DNA from: Prochlorococcus sp. HOT208_60m_813O14
GTDB lineage: Bacteria > Cyanobacteriota > Cyanobacteriia > PCC-6307 > Cyanobiaceae
Length of the DNA stretch: 64,000 nucleotides
Assembly (NCBI GenBank): GCA_002025945.1
Contig: MWOO01000188.1
Coordinates: forward strand, 1-64,000
Direction of reading: 5' to 3'
Numbering within the stretch: position 1 is the first letter of the stretch; the number at the start of each line of letters is the position of its first letter. The position numbers and the translations under genes were made by a program. Positions 29,335-36,795 of this stretch are shown here, piece after piece. The notes below the pieces were generated by a model. The model searched no databases. It saw only the letters and a list, made by a program, of their open reading frames with translations, and was not told where the DNA came from.

Positions 29335-29478
29335 ATGAATAAAGAAGAAACAGCAAAGCAAAAAACTATTTTAAATGTAGGCTATTGTGAAACGACCTCT
29401 GAATGGCTCAATAGAATCATTACTGAACTGGCAGATGAAAATAAAAATTTTCTAGATTTGTCAGTTATTTGTGCCTAA
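29335..29478 (+). CDS. Small soluble protein (47 aa)
   Basis: ORF below the track cutoff: MNKEETAKQKTILNVGYCET...DENKNFLDLSVICA, two Cys. Followed 81 nt later by the DUF985 gene. No family recognised. Confidence 0.45.
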   Translation: MNKEETAKQKTILNVGYCETTSEWLNRIITELADENKNFLDLSVICA

Positions 29479-29559
29479 TTTTTAGAAAATATAGTGTATT
29501 TTGATTTATTTTCAGTTAGCTTTTAATTATAAGAGAAATTTAAAAGATATTTTTGTGAT

Positions 29560-30027
29560 GTGAATCCTAATAAAAAAAACATAGAAATAATTCAACAATT
29601 CAATTTATCTCCTCATCCTGAGGGTGGATGGTTTCGAGAGATAGTAAGGAGTGAGAATTCTCTAATAAGGGAAGATGGCCAAAGTAGAAACTTTATTACG
29701 GGAATTTATTATCTTTTGGAGAGAGATGAAAAAAGTGCTTGGCACAGAGTAAAAAATGCTGATGAAATTTGGATTTATTTAAGGGGCGATCCTCTGAATT
29801 TATGGTGCCTAGATAATAATAATAAGTTAATAAGAAATTTAATTTTGGATTCCAATAATCCAGTAGAAATGATCCCATCTGGATATTGGCAAGCTGCAAA
29901 AAGTACAGGCGAATTTACTTTAGTGAGTTGTTGTGTTGGCCCTGGTTTTGATTTTAAGGATTTCGAATTACTCAGAAATACAGATCATACTTCTAGATTG
30001 GATAAAGCAATTAATGATCTTATTTGA
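29560..30027 (+). CDS. DUF985 cupin-fold protein, GTG start
   Basis: 155 aa. FNLSPHPEGGWFREIVRSEN is the DUF985 (Cupin_5) signature. It is followed by ITGIYYLLERDEKSAWHRV, with the cupin metal-site His, and PSGYWQAAKS. The family is a small sugar-epimerase-like cupin of unsettled substrate. Confidence 0.85.
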   Translation: MNPNKKNIEIIQQFNLSPHPEGGWFREIVRSENSLIREDGQSRNFITGIYYLLERDEKSAWHRVKNADEIWIYLRGDPLNLWCLDNNNKLIRNLILDSNNPVEMIPSGYWQAAKSTGEFTLVSCCVGPGFDFKDFELLRNTDHTSRLDKAINDLI

Positions 30028-30097
30028 GACATTTTTTTGTTTATATTTTTGAAATTATCATCTAGATTTATAAGGCTACTCAATCAATCAATATTTA

Positions 30098-30475
30098 ATG
30101 AATCAAAATTCTGTCAAAACAATTGGTATTAATGATGAACCAAGAAAAGATTCATACTTAGTATATTTAAATCAGGCTGATGGATTAAAAGGCATCCTGA
30201 ATAGGGATTTTGATGAATGGTCGAATTTTGATAGTTGGGAAAGTATTTCAGTTCAGCAATGGATTTTTTCTAGAGCTTTGGAGGTTTTCAGAGGTAAGAA
30301 AATTGTTATTAAATGCGACTGTTGTGAACATAATGATTTAATCCCAAATGATTTTGAGAGTATTAAAAAAGAAAAGTGTTTTGGTAAAAAAAGTGCTTAT
30401 ATGATTGAAAAAGTTGTAGATGAAATTGTATTAGCTAAGGCAAGAAGAGAAAGTGATGGAACATATTCTGCATAA
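30098..30475 (+). CDS. Hypothetical protein (125 aa)
   Basis: Soluble, with VIKCDCCEHNDLIP in the middle: three Cys and a His in close spacing that could bind metal. The N-terminal WSNFDSWESISVQQWIFSRA is Trp-rich. No family recognised. Confidence 0.55.
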   Translation: MNQNSVKTIGINDEPRKDSYLVYLNQADGLKGILNRDFDEWSNFDSWESISVQQWIFSRALEVFRGKKIVIKCDCCEHNDLIPNDFESIKKEKCFGKKSAYMIEKVVDEIVLAKARRESDGTYSA

Positions 30476-30511
30476 GACTCATAAATATTAATTGAGTAAA
30501 AAATCTTTTAC

Positions 30512-30700
30512 TTACCAGTGAAAATTATCAGAAGAACCAATCGTTAAATTTCTAGTAGACATCTTATGGAACTTAAAGTGTACCGAATCACTGAACTCCT
30601 TTTCATCTGCGTAATCAACAAGATCTAGTGGGTCGATATTTTCATCAAACCATGCATCATATTCAATATAGTTTGGTTCAGCAAAATAACTCATAACCAA
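30512..30700 (-). CDS. Acidic hypothetical protein (62 aa)
   Basis: Acidic N-terminal half (AEPNYIEYDAWFDENIDPLD) and basic C-terminal half. The start could be ATG 30700 or the second ATG six bases on. Convergent with the 125-aa gene. No family recognised. Confidence 0.45.
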   Translation of the reverse strand: MVMSYFAEPNYIEYDAWFDENIDPLDLVDYADEKEFSDSVHFKFHKMSTRNLTIGSSDNFHW

Positions 30701-30865
30701 TTAATAACAACCAAAAAATTTATAAACGGTACATGCGATACCAAATAAAAATTCTTTTTTCGCGAATTTATATCGAAAAAGGCTTAAAAATCTAAATTTA
30801 AAGATAATTTAAATGCTTTTTAAAAATTGGTTTTTAAATTGATATTACATTCATGATTTTTATTT

Positions 30866-31186
30866 ATGGCTTACTATCACGTTCATGGACTTATTCCAGA
30901 CGGAATTTCTCAGTCCGAAGGTTACAAGATGTTTGAGCAGTATATTGCTTCAGGTGCACCTATGGATAATTTTGATGGATTTGAATTGGTAAGTAGATTC
31001 CATGCGCCTGAAACAGGTGAGGTTTTTGTAACTTTCAAGGCTGATAATCACTTAGCAATATCTCAACATTTTGGAGTGTGGAGAGCGAAATTTGGTCTTG
31101 ATTGGAATATCACTGCTGTTTTAAATGATGATGAGGTTATTCAAAGAAATAAAGAAGTTGCTGATGCTGTTGCCGCAATGGGATAA
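30866..31186 (+). CDS. DUF3303-like protein, copy 1 (106 aa)
   Basis: Begins MAYYHVHGLIPDGISQSEGY, with GFELVSRFHAPETGEVFVTF and HFGVWRAKFGLDWNITAVLND. The W..G..W..AVL pattern and strand order suggest a dimeric alpha-beta barrel, as in DUF3303. First gene of a four-gene plus-strand cluster of related small proteins. A terminator follows 26 nt after its stop. Biochemical role unknown. Confidence 0.65.
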   Translation: MAYYHVHGLIPDGISQSEGYKMFEQYIASGAPMDNFDGFELVSRFHAPETGEVFVTFKADNHLAISQHFGVWRAKFGLDWNITAVLNDDEVIQRNKEVADAVAAMG

Positions 31187-31212
31187 CAATTGATTGAAAG
31201 TAGATCTAGAAT

Positions 31213-31236
31213 AAGGAGCAACTAGCTCCTTTTTTT
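31213..31236 (+). terminator. Intrinsic terminator abutting the next start codon
   Basis: AAGGAGC-AACTA-GCTCCTT followed by T residues up to base 31236; the next gene's ATG begins at 31237. The hairpin also contains the only strong Shine-Dalgarno-like sequence (AAGGAG) in front of that gene, at an unusually long distance. Confidence 0.8.
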
Positions 31237-31515
31237 ATGTCTCTTGAAACTACTGTTTTTACATTCAAAATAAGCGTCCCTTTTGAGGAATGGGCTGCAG
31301 TTTATGACAGCCAAGAAAATATACAAATGAACAAAGAACGTGGAATTGTTTGCTTATATAAAGGTGTAAAGAAAGATGATCCAACCAGTGTAATTCTTAT
31401 TGAACAGGGTGAAGAAGGTAAATCAATAACTATGTTTGAAGATCCAGCAGTGAAACCATTAATTGAGAGTGCAGGTCATATTTACGATTCGACTGTCATA
31501 TCAAGTTACTTTTAA
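31237..31515 (+). CDS. DUF3764-like protein (92 aa)
   Basis: METTVFTFKIS-type N-terminus (SLETTVFTFKISVPFEEWAA), GIVCLYKGVKKDDPTSVILI and EDPAVKPLIESAGHIYDSTV, which fit the picocyanobacterial DUF3764 family with a ferredoxin-like fold. It starts directly after a terminator U-tract. Function unknown. Confidence 0.68.
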   Translation: MSLETTVFTFKISVPFEEWAAVYDSQENIQMNKERGIVCLYKGVKKDDPTSVILIEQGEEGKSITMFEDPAVKPLIESAGHIYDSTVISSYF

Positions 31516-31559
31516 ATTTAGATTCCTAATATAAGTTTAGATTATTTATTTATTTATTT

Positions 31560-31841
31560 ATGCTTTTTCTGATTTCTTATAAATTTACTGATGCAAAGGC
31601 CCAAGACAAGGGATCAAAAATGTTAAAAGAATGGTACGACAAAGGAGGGCCACAAAATAGACCAGAGGGTTATAACGTTAAATCTTGGATTTTCTTACCT
31701 CAACATGGCAATGGGTACTCTGTAGTAGAAGCTGATTCTTTAGAAACTATTTGGAAACAGTGGAGTCCTTGGAGAGAATTATTGGAATTTACTATTGAAC
31801 CTTGTGCTGATTTAGATCAAACAGTAGCTCTCTATTCTTAA
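31560..31841 (+). CDS. DUF3303-like protein, copy 2 (93 aa)
   Basis: Begins MLFLISYKFTDAKAQDKGSK and has NGYSVVEADSLETIWKQWSPWRELLEFTIEP, the typical DUF3303 C-terminal half. It is more compact than the gene at 30866 and is the clearer family member. Third gene of the cluster. Confidence 0.7.
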   Translation: MLFLISYKFTDAKAQDKGSKMLKEWYDKGGPQNRPEGYNVKSWIFLPQHGNGYSVVEADSLETIWKQWSPWRELLEFTIEPCADLDQTVALYS

Positions 31842-31874
31842 TGAAAGGCTCTTACTACTTATACCTTTTAATTA

Positions 31875-32141
31875 ATGACTAAATCTTATTGGTTGATTAA
31901 CTCAAAAAGAACAGAAGTAAAAAGATTTATCAAAAATGATAAGAGTGTAGATGGTGTTTTTGAGTATATGTTTGTAGATACTGGAAAAATAGTTGGTTTG
32001 TTTGGAGAAGAACCACCTGTAATGACAACAACAATTTCTGTAGATATTGATTTAGCTAGAGAAATTTATGAAAGGTTAATCTCTCATGGTTGGAGAAAAA
32101 CTGAGGAAGTTTGGAAAAAAAAGGGAGATAAGTATGTTTGA
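31875..32141 (+). CDS. DUF1651 protein, copy 2
   Basis: 88 aa: SYWLINSKRTEVKRFIKNDK...YMFVDTGKIVGLFGEEPPVM...AREIYERLISHGWRKTEEVW. Paralogue of the gene at 20272, sharing WLI, the GxxGEEPPxM-type centre and the GW(R/Q)KT end. It lies 33 nt after the DUF3303 gene and is probably co-transcribed. Function unknown. Confidence 0.75.
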   Translation: MTKSYWLINSKRTEVKRFIKNDKSVDGVFEYMFVDTGKIVGLFGEEPPVMTTTISVDIDLAREIYERLISHGWRKTEEVWKKKGDKYV

Positions 32142-32162
32142 ACAATTTAGCAAATATAAAAA

Positions 32163-32312
32163 ATGAAACGTTTACTATTGACCTTTATATTCAAACGTTT
32201 TAAAAAAAGTGCTTTTTTCTCATCAATTAATCAGAATACTTGTCCTGTATATGATGCTGCAGAAATAAAAAAACAAGAACAACAAGAAGCTATTAAAAAG
32301 TTATCCCCATAA
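32163..32312 (+). CDS. Small basic protein (49 aa)
   Basis: ORF below the track cutoff: MKRLLLTFIFKRFKKSAFFS...AAEIKKQEQQEAIKKLSP, with a hydrophobic basic N-terminus and a charged helix. It follows the DUF1651 gene by 21 nt. No family recognised. Confidence 0.45.
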   Translation: MKRLLLTFIFKRFKKSAFFSSINQNTCPVYDAAEIKKQEQQEAIKKLSP

Positions 32313-32360
32313 AAAAGGTCTTTAAAGTTAAAGTGAAAAAGTTTTAACTAATTAATTCGA

Positions 32361-32480
32361 CTAAATTATTAATAAGAATCTGAGTGCTAGAGGTAACCAT
32401 AGACATAGAAGAAGCATTAGTAAAAGAGTAATAGCATGGATATTTGGAATGTAATGCTCTTTGAAAATTTGTGTTTTCAT
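32361..32480 (-). CDS. One-helix mini membrane protein (39 aa)
   Basis: ORF beginning MKTQIFKEHYIPNIHAITLL, then a Leu-rich helix (LLMLLLCLWLPLALRFLLII). It starts 3 nt after another mini-ORF ends, an operon-like arrangement. No family recognised. Confidence 0.4.
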   Translation of the reverse strand: MKTQIFKEHYIPNIHAITLLLMLLLCLWLPLALRFLLII

Positions 32481-32483
32481 AAT

Positions 32484-32573
32484 TTATCTCGCCTTCTTAA
32501 GTTTGATTTCTCTTCTGATAAGCAACGCTATTACCACAACACACATGTTCATTAGAAATACGTCTAATGGCAT
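32484..32573 (-). CDS. One-helix mini membrane protein (29 aa)
   Basis: ORF beginning MPLDVFLMNMCVVVIALLIR and ending KLKKAR: a short helix plus basic tail. Directly upstream of the 39-aa ORF. Low certainty because of length. Confidence 0.35.
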   Translation of the reverse strand: MPLDVFLMNMCVVVIALLIRREIKLKKAR

Positions 32574-32714
32574 TTTTTAAAAAAGTCTCTATTTAATTAA
32601 TAGCAAGATTATTGATCTACGAATCGAGAAATGATTACAAATGTTTATTGGCTTAATAAAAGGAATTTAAAAATTAAATTTATGCTTAAATATCTCAGTT
32701 CTCATAACTATTAA

Positions 32715-33014
32715 ATGGCTTATTCAGAAACAAGAATAGTAATAGGCGGTCTAGCTCATGTTCCTGTTCTTATTTTTATAGCCAATTTCATCAAAGGTAA
32801 GTTTGGAATTAAAACTGAAGAGACAAAAGATACTGTAATTAAAGGAGAGCCAGTTAAAATTATCGAGGTTAAAGATACTCTAGTTAAAGAAGGAAAAGCA
32901 GAAGCTATAAAAGAAATCTCAAATAAGCTGGACAGTATTGAACAGAAGGCTGATGAGGTTTATGAAAAGGTAAAGAAGAAAAAGAAATATAAGAATAAGA
33001 AGAAAAAAAAATAA
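32715..33014 (+). CDS. Membrane-anchored lysine-tailed protein (99 aa)
   Basis: N-terminal helix (IVIGGLAHVPVLIFIANFIKG), a charged coiled-coil-like middle (IKEISNKLDSIEQKADEVYEKV) and a C-terminus of almost pure lysine (KKKKKYKNKKKKK). The tail could bind nucleic acid or acidic membrane surface. Its stop abuts the stop of the 61-aa gene at 33015. No family recognised. Confidence 0.55.
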   Translation: MAYSETRIVIGGLAHVPVLIFIANFIKGKFGIKTEETKDTVIKGEPVKIIEVKDTLVKEGKAEAIKEISNKLDSIEQKADEVYEKVKKKKKYKNKKKKK

Positions 33015-33200
33015 CTAAATTGAGATCCTATCAAGCATCAATACATCTTGAGCTTGGATTGTATCTCTCTTATCTTCGTCTTCGGGATCTTTATAAGATT
33101 CAATTTCAGCTTGAATTTTTCTCTTGTAAACTCCTTTAATATAGTCAATTTCTCTACTCTCTTTATTCAAGATTGAGAATGGTGATTTTTTTAAGTTCAT
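33015..33200 (-). CDS. Hypothetical protein (61 aa)
   Basis: Basic N-terminus (NLKKSPFSILNKESREIDYI) and acidic middle (DPEDEDKRDTIQAQDVLM). Downstream of the 45-aa acidic gene on the same strand. No family recognised. Confidence 0.45.
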   Translation of the reverse strand: MNLKKSPFSILNKESREIDYIKGVYKRKIQAEIESYKDPEDEDKRDTIQAQDVLMLDRISI

Positions 33201-33227
33201 AACTTGCTCCTAATAAATAAGTTTTGA

Positions 33228-33365
33228 TCAGCTCCAGTTTTTATCAGATTCGACAAAGCTATCTAATGTTTGCTGATTCCTGATTTCTTCTTCAAGAAGT
33301 TCTTCTTCTGATCTTTCTTCAATCTCAGATTTATGATCTTCTTTTAGGGTGGATTTGGTAGACAT
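33228..33365 (-). CDS. Small acidic helical protein (45 aa)
   Basis: ORF below the track cutoff: MSTKSTLKEDHKSEIEERSE...LLEEEIRNQQTLDSFVESDK, a Glu-rich helix. It lies 27 nt upstream of the 61-aa gene. Function unknown. Confidence 0.45.
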   Translation of the reverse strand: MSTKSTLKEDHKSEIEERSEEELLEEEIRNQQTLDSFVESDKNWS

Positions 33366-33486
33366 TTGCTCATGACGACTACAATTATGTTCTAACTAGT
33401 TAGGCAAGCTATCCGACTAATAAATATGTACGGTTTGCGGAACTCCCTTATACGGATAAAGGATCAACAATTGAATTTGAATATAG

Positions 33487-33598
33487 TTAAAATCTTGGGG
33501 AATTTCGATTATTTTTTTTCCCTTTAAAAACATTCAGTAAAGGCAAACCAATAAGCATAAGACTTCCATTAATTAATAAAAAAAGTATTTCGATTCAT
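33487..33598 (-). pseudogene. Decayed copy of the 31-aa mini-gene at 34520
   Basis: Read on the minus strand it aligns with 34520-34615 base by base (both start ATGAATC, both carry ATGCTTATTGG). One extra base in the T-run after codon 6 shifts the frame into TAA. Past the shift the other frame stays open (LINGSLMLIGLPLLNVFKGK). It is part of the inverted duplicate cassette. Confidence 0.7.
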
Positions 33599-33601
33599 TT
33601 C

Positions 33602-33730
33602 TTAGGGGTTATCCCAATTAAGAGGTTTCCCTTTTTTAACTGGTTCTTTTTTCATATCATTCATCTCTTTTCTGATTTTGTTGTAGTATGCCAACTCTTC
33701 TGGATCATCAGAACCAAGAACATAATTCAT
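33602..33730 (-). CDS. Truncated paralogue of the 63-aa gene at 34332 (42 aa)
   Basis: MNYVLGSDDPEELAYYNKIR...MKKEPVKKGKPLNWDNP matches GYGLGSDDPEELAYYKKLRK...KKGIPLSF of the 34332 gene. Homology continues upstream of this ATG (LTYEKLAATM) without an ordinary start codon, so the 5' end looks lost against the stop of the 168-aa gene. May be a remnant or a shortened working copy. Confidence 0.55.
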   Translation of the reverse strand: MNYVLGSDDPEELAYYNKIRKEMNDMKKEPVKKGKPLNWDNP

Positions 33731-33759
33731 GGTTGCAGCAAGTTTTTCATAAGTCAGTC

Positions 33760-34266
33760 CTAATTACCTTTTTTCATTTGCTCAAACATACTTAAATATT
33801 GTAGAGGGAAAACGCTCGCTAAATTTTCGATTCTTTCATCATCTAATGCAATTCCTTCTGGTAACTTCTTTATCAACTTTGGAATAGCTAATTTTGTTAT
33901 GTCTTTGCAAAAATTGATTCTATATACGGCCTCTTTTTCTATAACCTCTTTTATGGATCCATCTTTCTCAAAAATAGAATTTATATCTAGATTATTTCCC
34001 TTCATAAGAGCTATTAAAACTTCATCTGCAATCCTTAAAGCTTCTTTTGATTCTTTCCCTTTTTTAATTCCAAATACCCAGGTGCAAGCTCCCACTCCAA
34101 AAGCTCTAGCTATACATTCATCATTACCTATTTCATTGCAAGGTAACTTAAAGGACTCCTCAATTTTCTTAAGATCAAATCCTTTTTCTCCCTCTGGAAA
34201 ACCAGCAAAAGTTTTAATTGGAGAAATTAAAATTAATAAAAATGGTAGAAGGAATAATTTTTTCAT
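33760..34266 (-). CDS. Secreted protein of unknown function (168 aa)
   Basis: Signal peptide MKKLFLLPFLLILISPIKTFA. The mature helical protein has four Cys (FKLPCNEIGNDECIAR, GVGACTWVFG, INFCKDI) able to form two disulphides. No family recognised. It sits between the two inverted copies of the small-gene cassette. Confidence 0.65.
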   Translation of the reverse strand: MKKLFLLPFLLILISPIKTFAGFPEGEKGFDLKKIEESFKLPCNEIGNDECIARAFGVGACTWVFGIKKGKESKEALRIADEVLIALMKGNNLDINSIFEKDGSIKEVIEKEAVYRINFCKDITKLAIPKLIKKLPEGIALDDERIENLASVFPLQYLSMFEQMKKGN

Positions 34267-34331
34267 TTTGGTAGAAGGATTTAAAAAGTTTTTGTTTTTT
34301 GGTTTAACATTTTATTGTTTATGATCTCAGT

Positions 34332-34523
34332 ATGACTTTAAGTTCTTACAGAATGCATAGGATTTATCTGGCAGCGACAATGGGCTATGGCCTTGGTTCT
34401 GATGATCCTGAGGAACTTGCATACTACAAGAAATTAAGGAAAGAAATGGATAAAATGAAGAAGGATGTGGTTAAAAAAGGTATCCCACTATCTTTTGAAA
34501 TTAATGAAGGTAAGGATAAATGA
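34332..34523 (+). CDS. Small soluble protein, intact cassette copy (63 aa)
   Basis: MTLSSYRMHRIYLAATMGYG, then LGSDDPEELAYYKKLRKEMDKMKK. The stop codon overlaps the next ATG (ATGA), so translation of the two is coupled. The related copy is at 33602 on the other strand. No family recognised. Confidence 0.6.
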   Translation: MTLSSYRMHRIYLAATMGYGLGSDDPEELAYYKKLRKEMDKMKKDVVKKGIPLSFEINEGKDK

Positions 34524-34615
34524 ATCTGAACACTTTTTTGTTAATTGATGGGAGCCTAATGCTTATTGGACTACCTTTATTGATGATCCTTAAAGGCAAA
34601 AAGAAGACTCCCTAA
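34520..34615 (+). CDS. One-helix mini membrane protein, intact cassette copy (31 aa)
   Basis: ORF beginning MNLNTFLLIDGSLMLIGLPL and ending LKGKKKTP, one helix and a basic tail. It overlaps the 34332 gene by 4 nt. The presence of a recognisable decayed duplicate argues that it is a genuine gene. Confidence 0.55.
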   Translation: MNLNTFLLIDGSLMLIGLPLLMILKGKKKTP

Positions 34616-34620
34616 GTCAA

Positions 34621-35403
34621 TTATTTAACAGCGAAAGTTACTCCCATTACAGCAGTAATATCTTTCTTGATAGTTGAAGTATCATAAGATCCCCAACTGC
34701 TTACTCTAGTGGAATTTGGAACTGTGATCTGAAAAACCCCAGTGTTAACTTTCTTCAAACCTCCTACTTCCGAACCTGCCTGAAGAGCAATAGCTTCAGC
34801 TCTAATGCGCGCATCTTTTGCAGCCTTAGCGAGCATGTCTACTCTTTTATCAGCAAGCTTTGAATATGTAAATTCTGGTGAACTTGGTCTTACTAAGACA
34901 CCTTCTCCAAGAAGTTGAGTTATCTTGCTATGAGTCTTTTGAATGCGATATACATCATTGCTTTGTATTTCTATACTCTGATAGGTAATCCATTCTGTTC
35001 TTATAATTTCATTTGTCTTTGGATGCTTGGTTTCATATTCCTTTATACTCGCTGGGCCAAGATAAACTTCCTGTTTAATGCCATCTTCGATTCCATTAGC
35101 TTTAAGGAAATTCATAGTTTTTTTCATTGACTCTTTGTGCTTGTTGAAAGAGTCAATTTGAGTATTCCCAGTAGCCCTAACCTGAACGGACCATTTCGCA
35201 ATATCACTTTCAAAACTTTCGGTACTTGCACCAGTAACAGTGATTGAATTTTCAACCATCCGAAAACCTCTTACAAGAACGGACGATGCCCCAATAAAAC
35301 CACCAAATGATAGTACAGCCATTGCAAAAACAAGTGGTGGAGTACGACGAATAACTCTCAGAGAATCACCAGGAAGCGACCTGATATTTTTTAAAATTTT
35401 CAT
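34621..35403 (-). CDS. SIMPL-domain (DUF541) periplasmic protein
   Basis: 260 aa. It has an N-terminal membrane anchor (LVFAMAVLSFGGFIGASSVLV), then ITVTGASTESFESDIAKWSV, the start of the SIMPL domain, and a C-terminal ARIRAEAIALQAGSEVGGLK followed by VTFAVK. Bacterial members form periplasmic oligomers of poorly known role. Last gene before the restriction-modification island. Confidence 0.82.
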   Translation of the reverse strand: MKILKNIRSLPGDSLRVIRRTPPLVFAMAVLSFGGFIGASSVLVRGFRMVENSITVTGASTESFESDIAKWSVQVRATGNTQIDSFNKHKESMKKTMNFLKANGIEDGIKQEVYLGPASIKEYETKHPKTNEIIRTEWITYQSIEIQSNDVYRIQKTHSKITQLLGEGVLVRPSSPEFTYSKLADKRVDMLAKAAKDARIRAEAIALQAGSEVGGLKKVNTGVFQITVPNSTRVSSWGSYDTSTIKKDITAVMGVTFAVK

Positions 35404-35601
35404 TTTTTATGGGTATGTGTGTAGGAACTTTTTAATAGCTGAACCGAAAAAAAAAATATTAAATCCCCTGATCTCAAATCCTTCAGTTCTTTTTGGCCAT
35501 TAAGGGAAACATCTATTTTTGATGTGCCAATTTTCGAGTCGGTTACTAATATTGCCAAAACCAATTCTTCTTTGCAAGAAGTAAGTTTGTATTATCTATA
35601 A

Positions 35602-36660
35602 TTATTTAAAGTGATAAGGTCTGTAGTCATTAACCTTAAATCTTATTTGTGATTCACCAATTGATATATATTTTTTAGCTAATTCAGGATCAAATTTTAA
35701 TAAATCATTTTTTGTAATTTGTTTCTTTGTTTTCCTTTTCCAAGAACAAATATTTTTTATTCCTTGGTTTTCTCCAACTAAAACTTTTAATTTATTTTCA
35801 AGTAACTTTTTCTTTAATTCAAATGGTTGAAGTTCAACATGAGCATCAAGCCATCTTGCGTGAATTTTTATTAAATCTTTATTCCTATTTATTAATTCAA
35901 ATGAATCTTCTTTAATAAATTTTTGCCCTTCAATTAGTTCTTCTAATTTTATAACTTCTTCACTTTTTTTATTTTTTAAATCTTTTTTGATAGTGAAATT
36001 TGGTGTAATAACTTCTACTGATAGTTCTTCAAAAATATCTGGATGATCTTTTTTAAAATTTACTTTATCAAATTTTTCTTGTGGTTTTATTTTTTCATAA
36101 AAACAAATTCCCTCTATATCTCGGTAAAAACTTTTATCAAAAGATCGAAGCTTTAACTTTGCTAAATCTTTCTCATTTTTTATTTTTATGATTTCTTTTT
36201 TTGCTTCTAGTAATTCATGATGGATATCTTTTGCCTCAGATGATGCTTTTAATTCTTCTCCATTATCTTCAATTAATAAATATTGATTTATTAACAAATG
36301 ATCCTTTATTTGGCCTTCTAAATCTTCATTGATTTTTTTAGTTAATTCTATATAAGGCTGTATTCCATCTTCTCCATAATTGAACCATTCTCCATGGATT
36401 CTATACTTTGCCAATCTTTGATGAACAAGAGATTCTAAGGTTGAAACTTGAGCATGGGTTTCAACTTCTGCTTCAACAATTATTTCTCTTGGATTACCGG
36501 TTTGATGTTCTTTTCTTCTTTCAAAAGATGATCTTCCATCATTATTACCTTTTACGAGACCAATCTTTACATAAGGCCCGCAGGGATAACCAAATAAATC
36601 CCTCTCTGTCATGAAATAAATAAAGCTATTATTTGTATTAATTTCCTGATAAGTTTCCAT
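35602..36660 (-). CDS. GIY-YIG-type nuclease with T5orf172 domain
   Basis: 352 aa. The N-terminal domain (FIYFMTERDLFGYPCGPYVKIGLVKG...SSFERRKEHQTGNPREIIVE...HGEWFNYG) matches the T5orf172/MUG113 branch of the GIY-YIG fold: FIYF and VKIG for the two strands, R in the helix and E of GEWF. The C-terminal 220 residues are a charged, coiled-coil-rich region with no named domain. It is the leftmost gene of the defence module and diverges from the HNH gene. Confidence 0.72.
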   Translation of the reverse strand: METYQEINTNNSFIYFMTERDLFGYPCGPYVKIGLVKGNNDGRSSFERRKEHQTGNPREIIVEAEVETHAQVSTLESLVHQRLAKYRIHGEWFNYGEDGIQPYIELTKKINEDLEGQIKDHLLINQYLLIEDNGEELKASSEAKDIHHELLEAKKEIIKIKNEKDLAKLKLRSFDKSFYRDIEGICFYEKIKPQEKFDKVNFKKDHPDIFEELSVEVITPNFTIKKDLKNKKSEEVIKLEELIEGQKFIKEDSFELINRNKDLIKIHARWLDAHVELQPFELKKKLLENKLKVLVGENQGIKNICSWKRKTKKQITKNDLLKFDPELAKKYISIGESQIRFKVNDYRPYHFK

Positions 36661-36795
36661 TGAAAAAATTCAATTTATTGCTTTAATTTTTTTAGAGTCA
36701 TTTCCATTATCGAATCTTGACTAAAAGAAATAGAAAAATAAATTTGTAAATTTAGAAATTTTAATTAACTATTTTTGTAAAAGTATTTTTTAATT

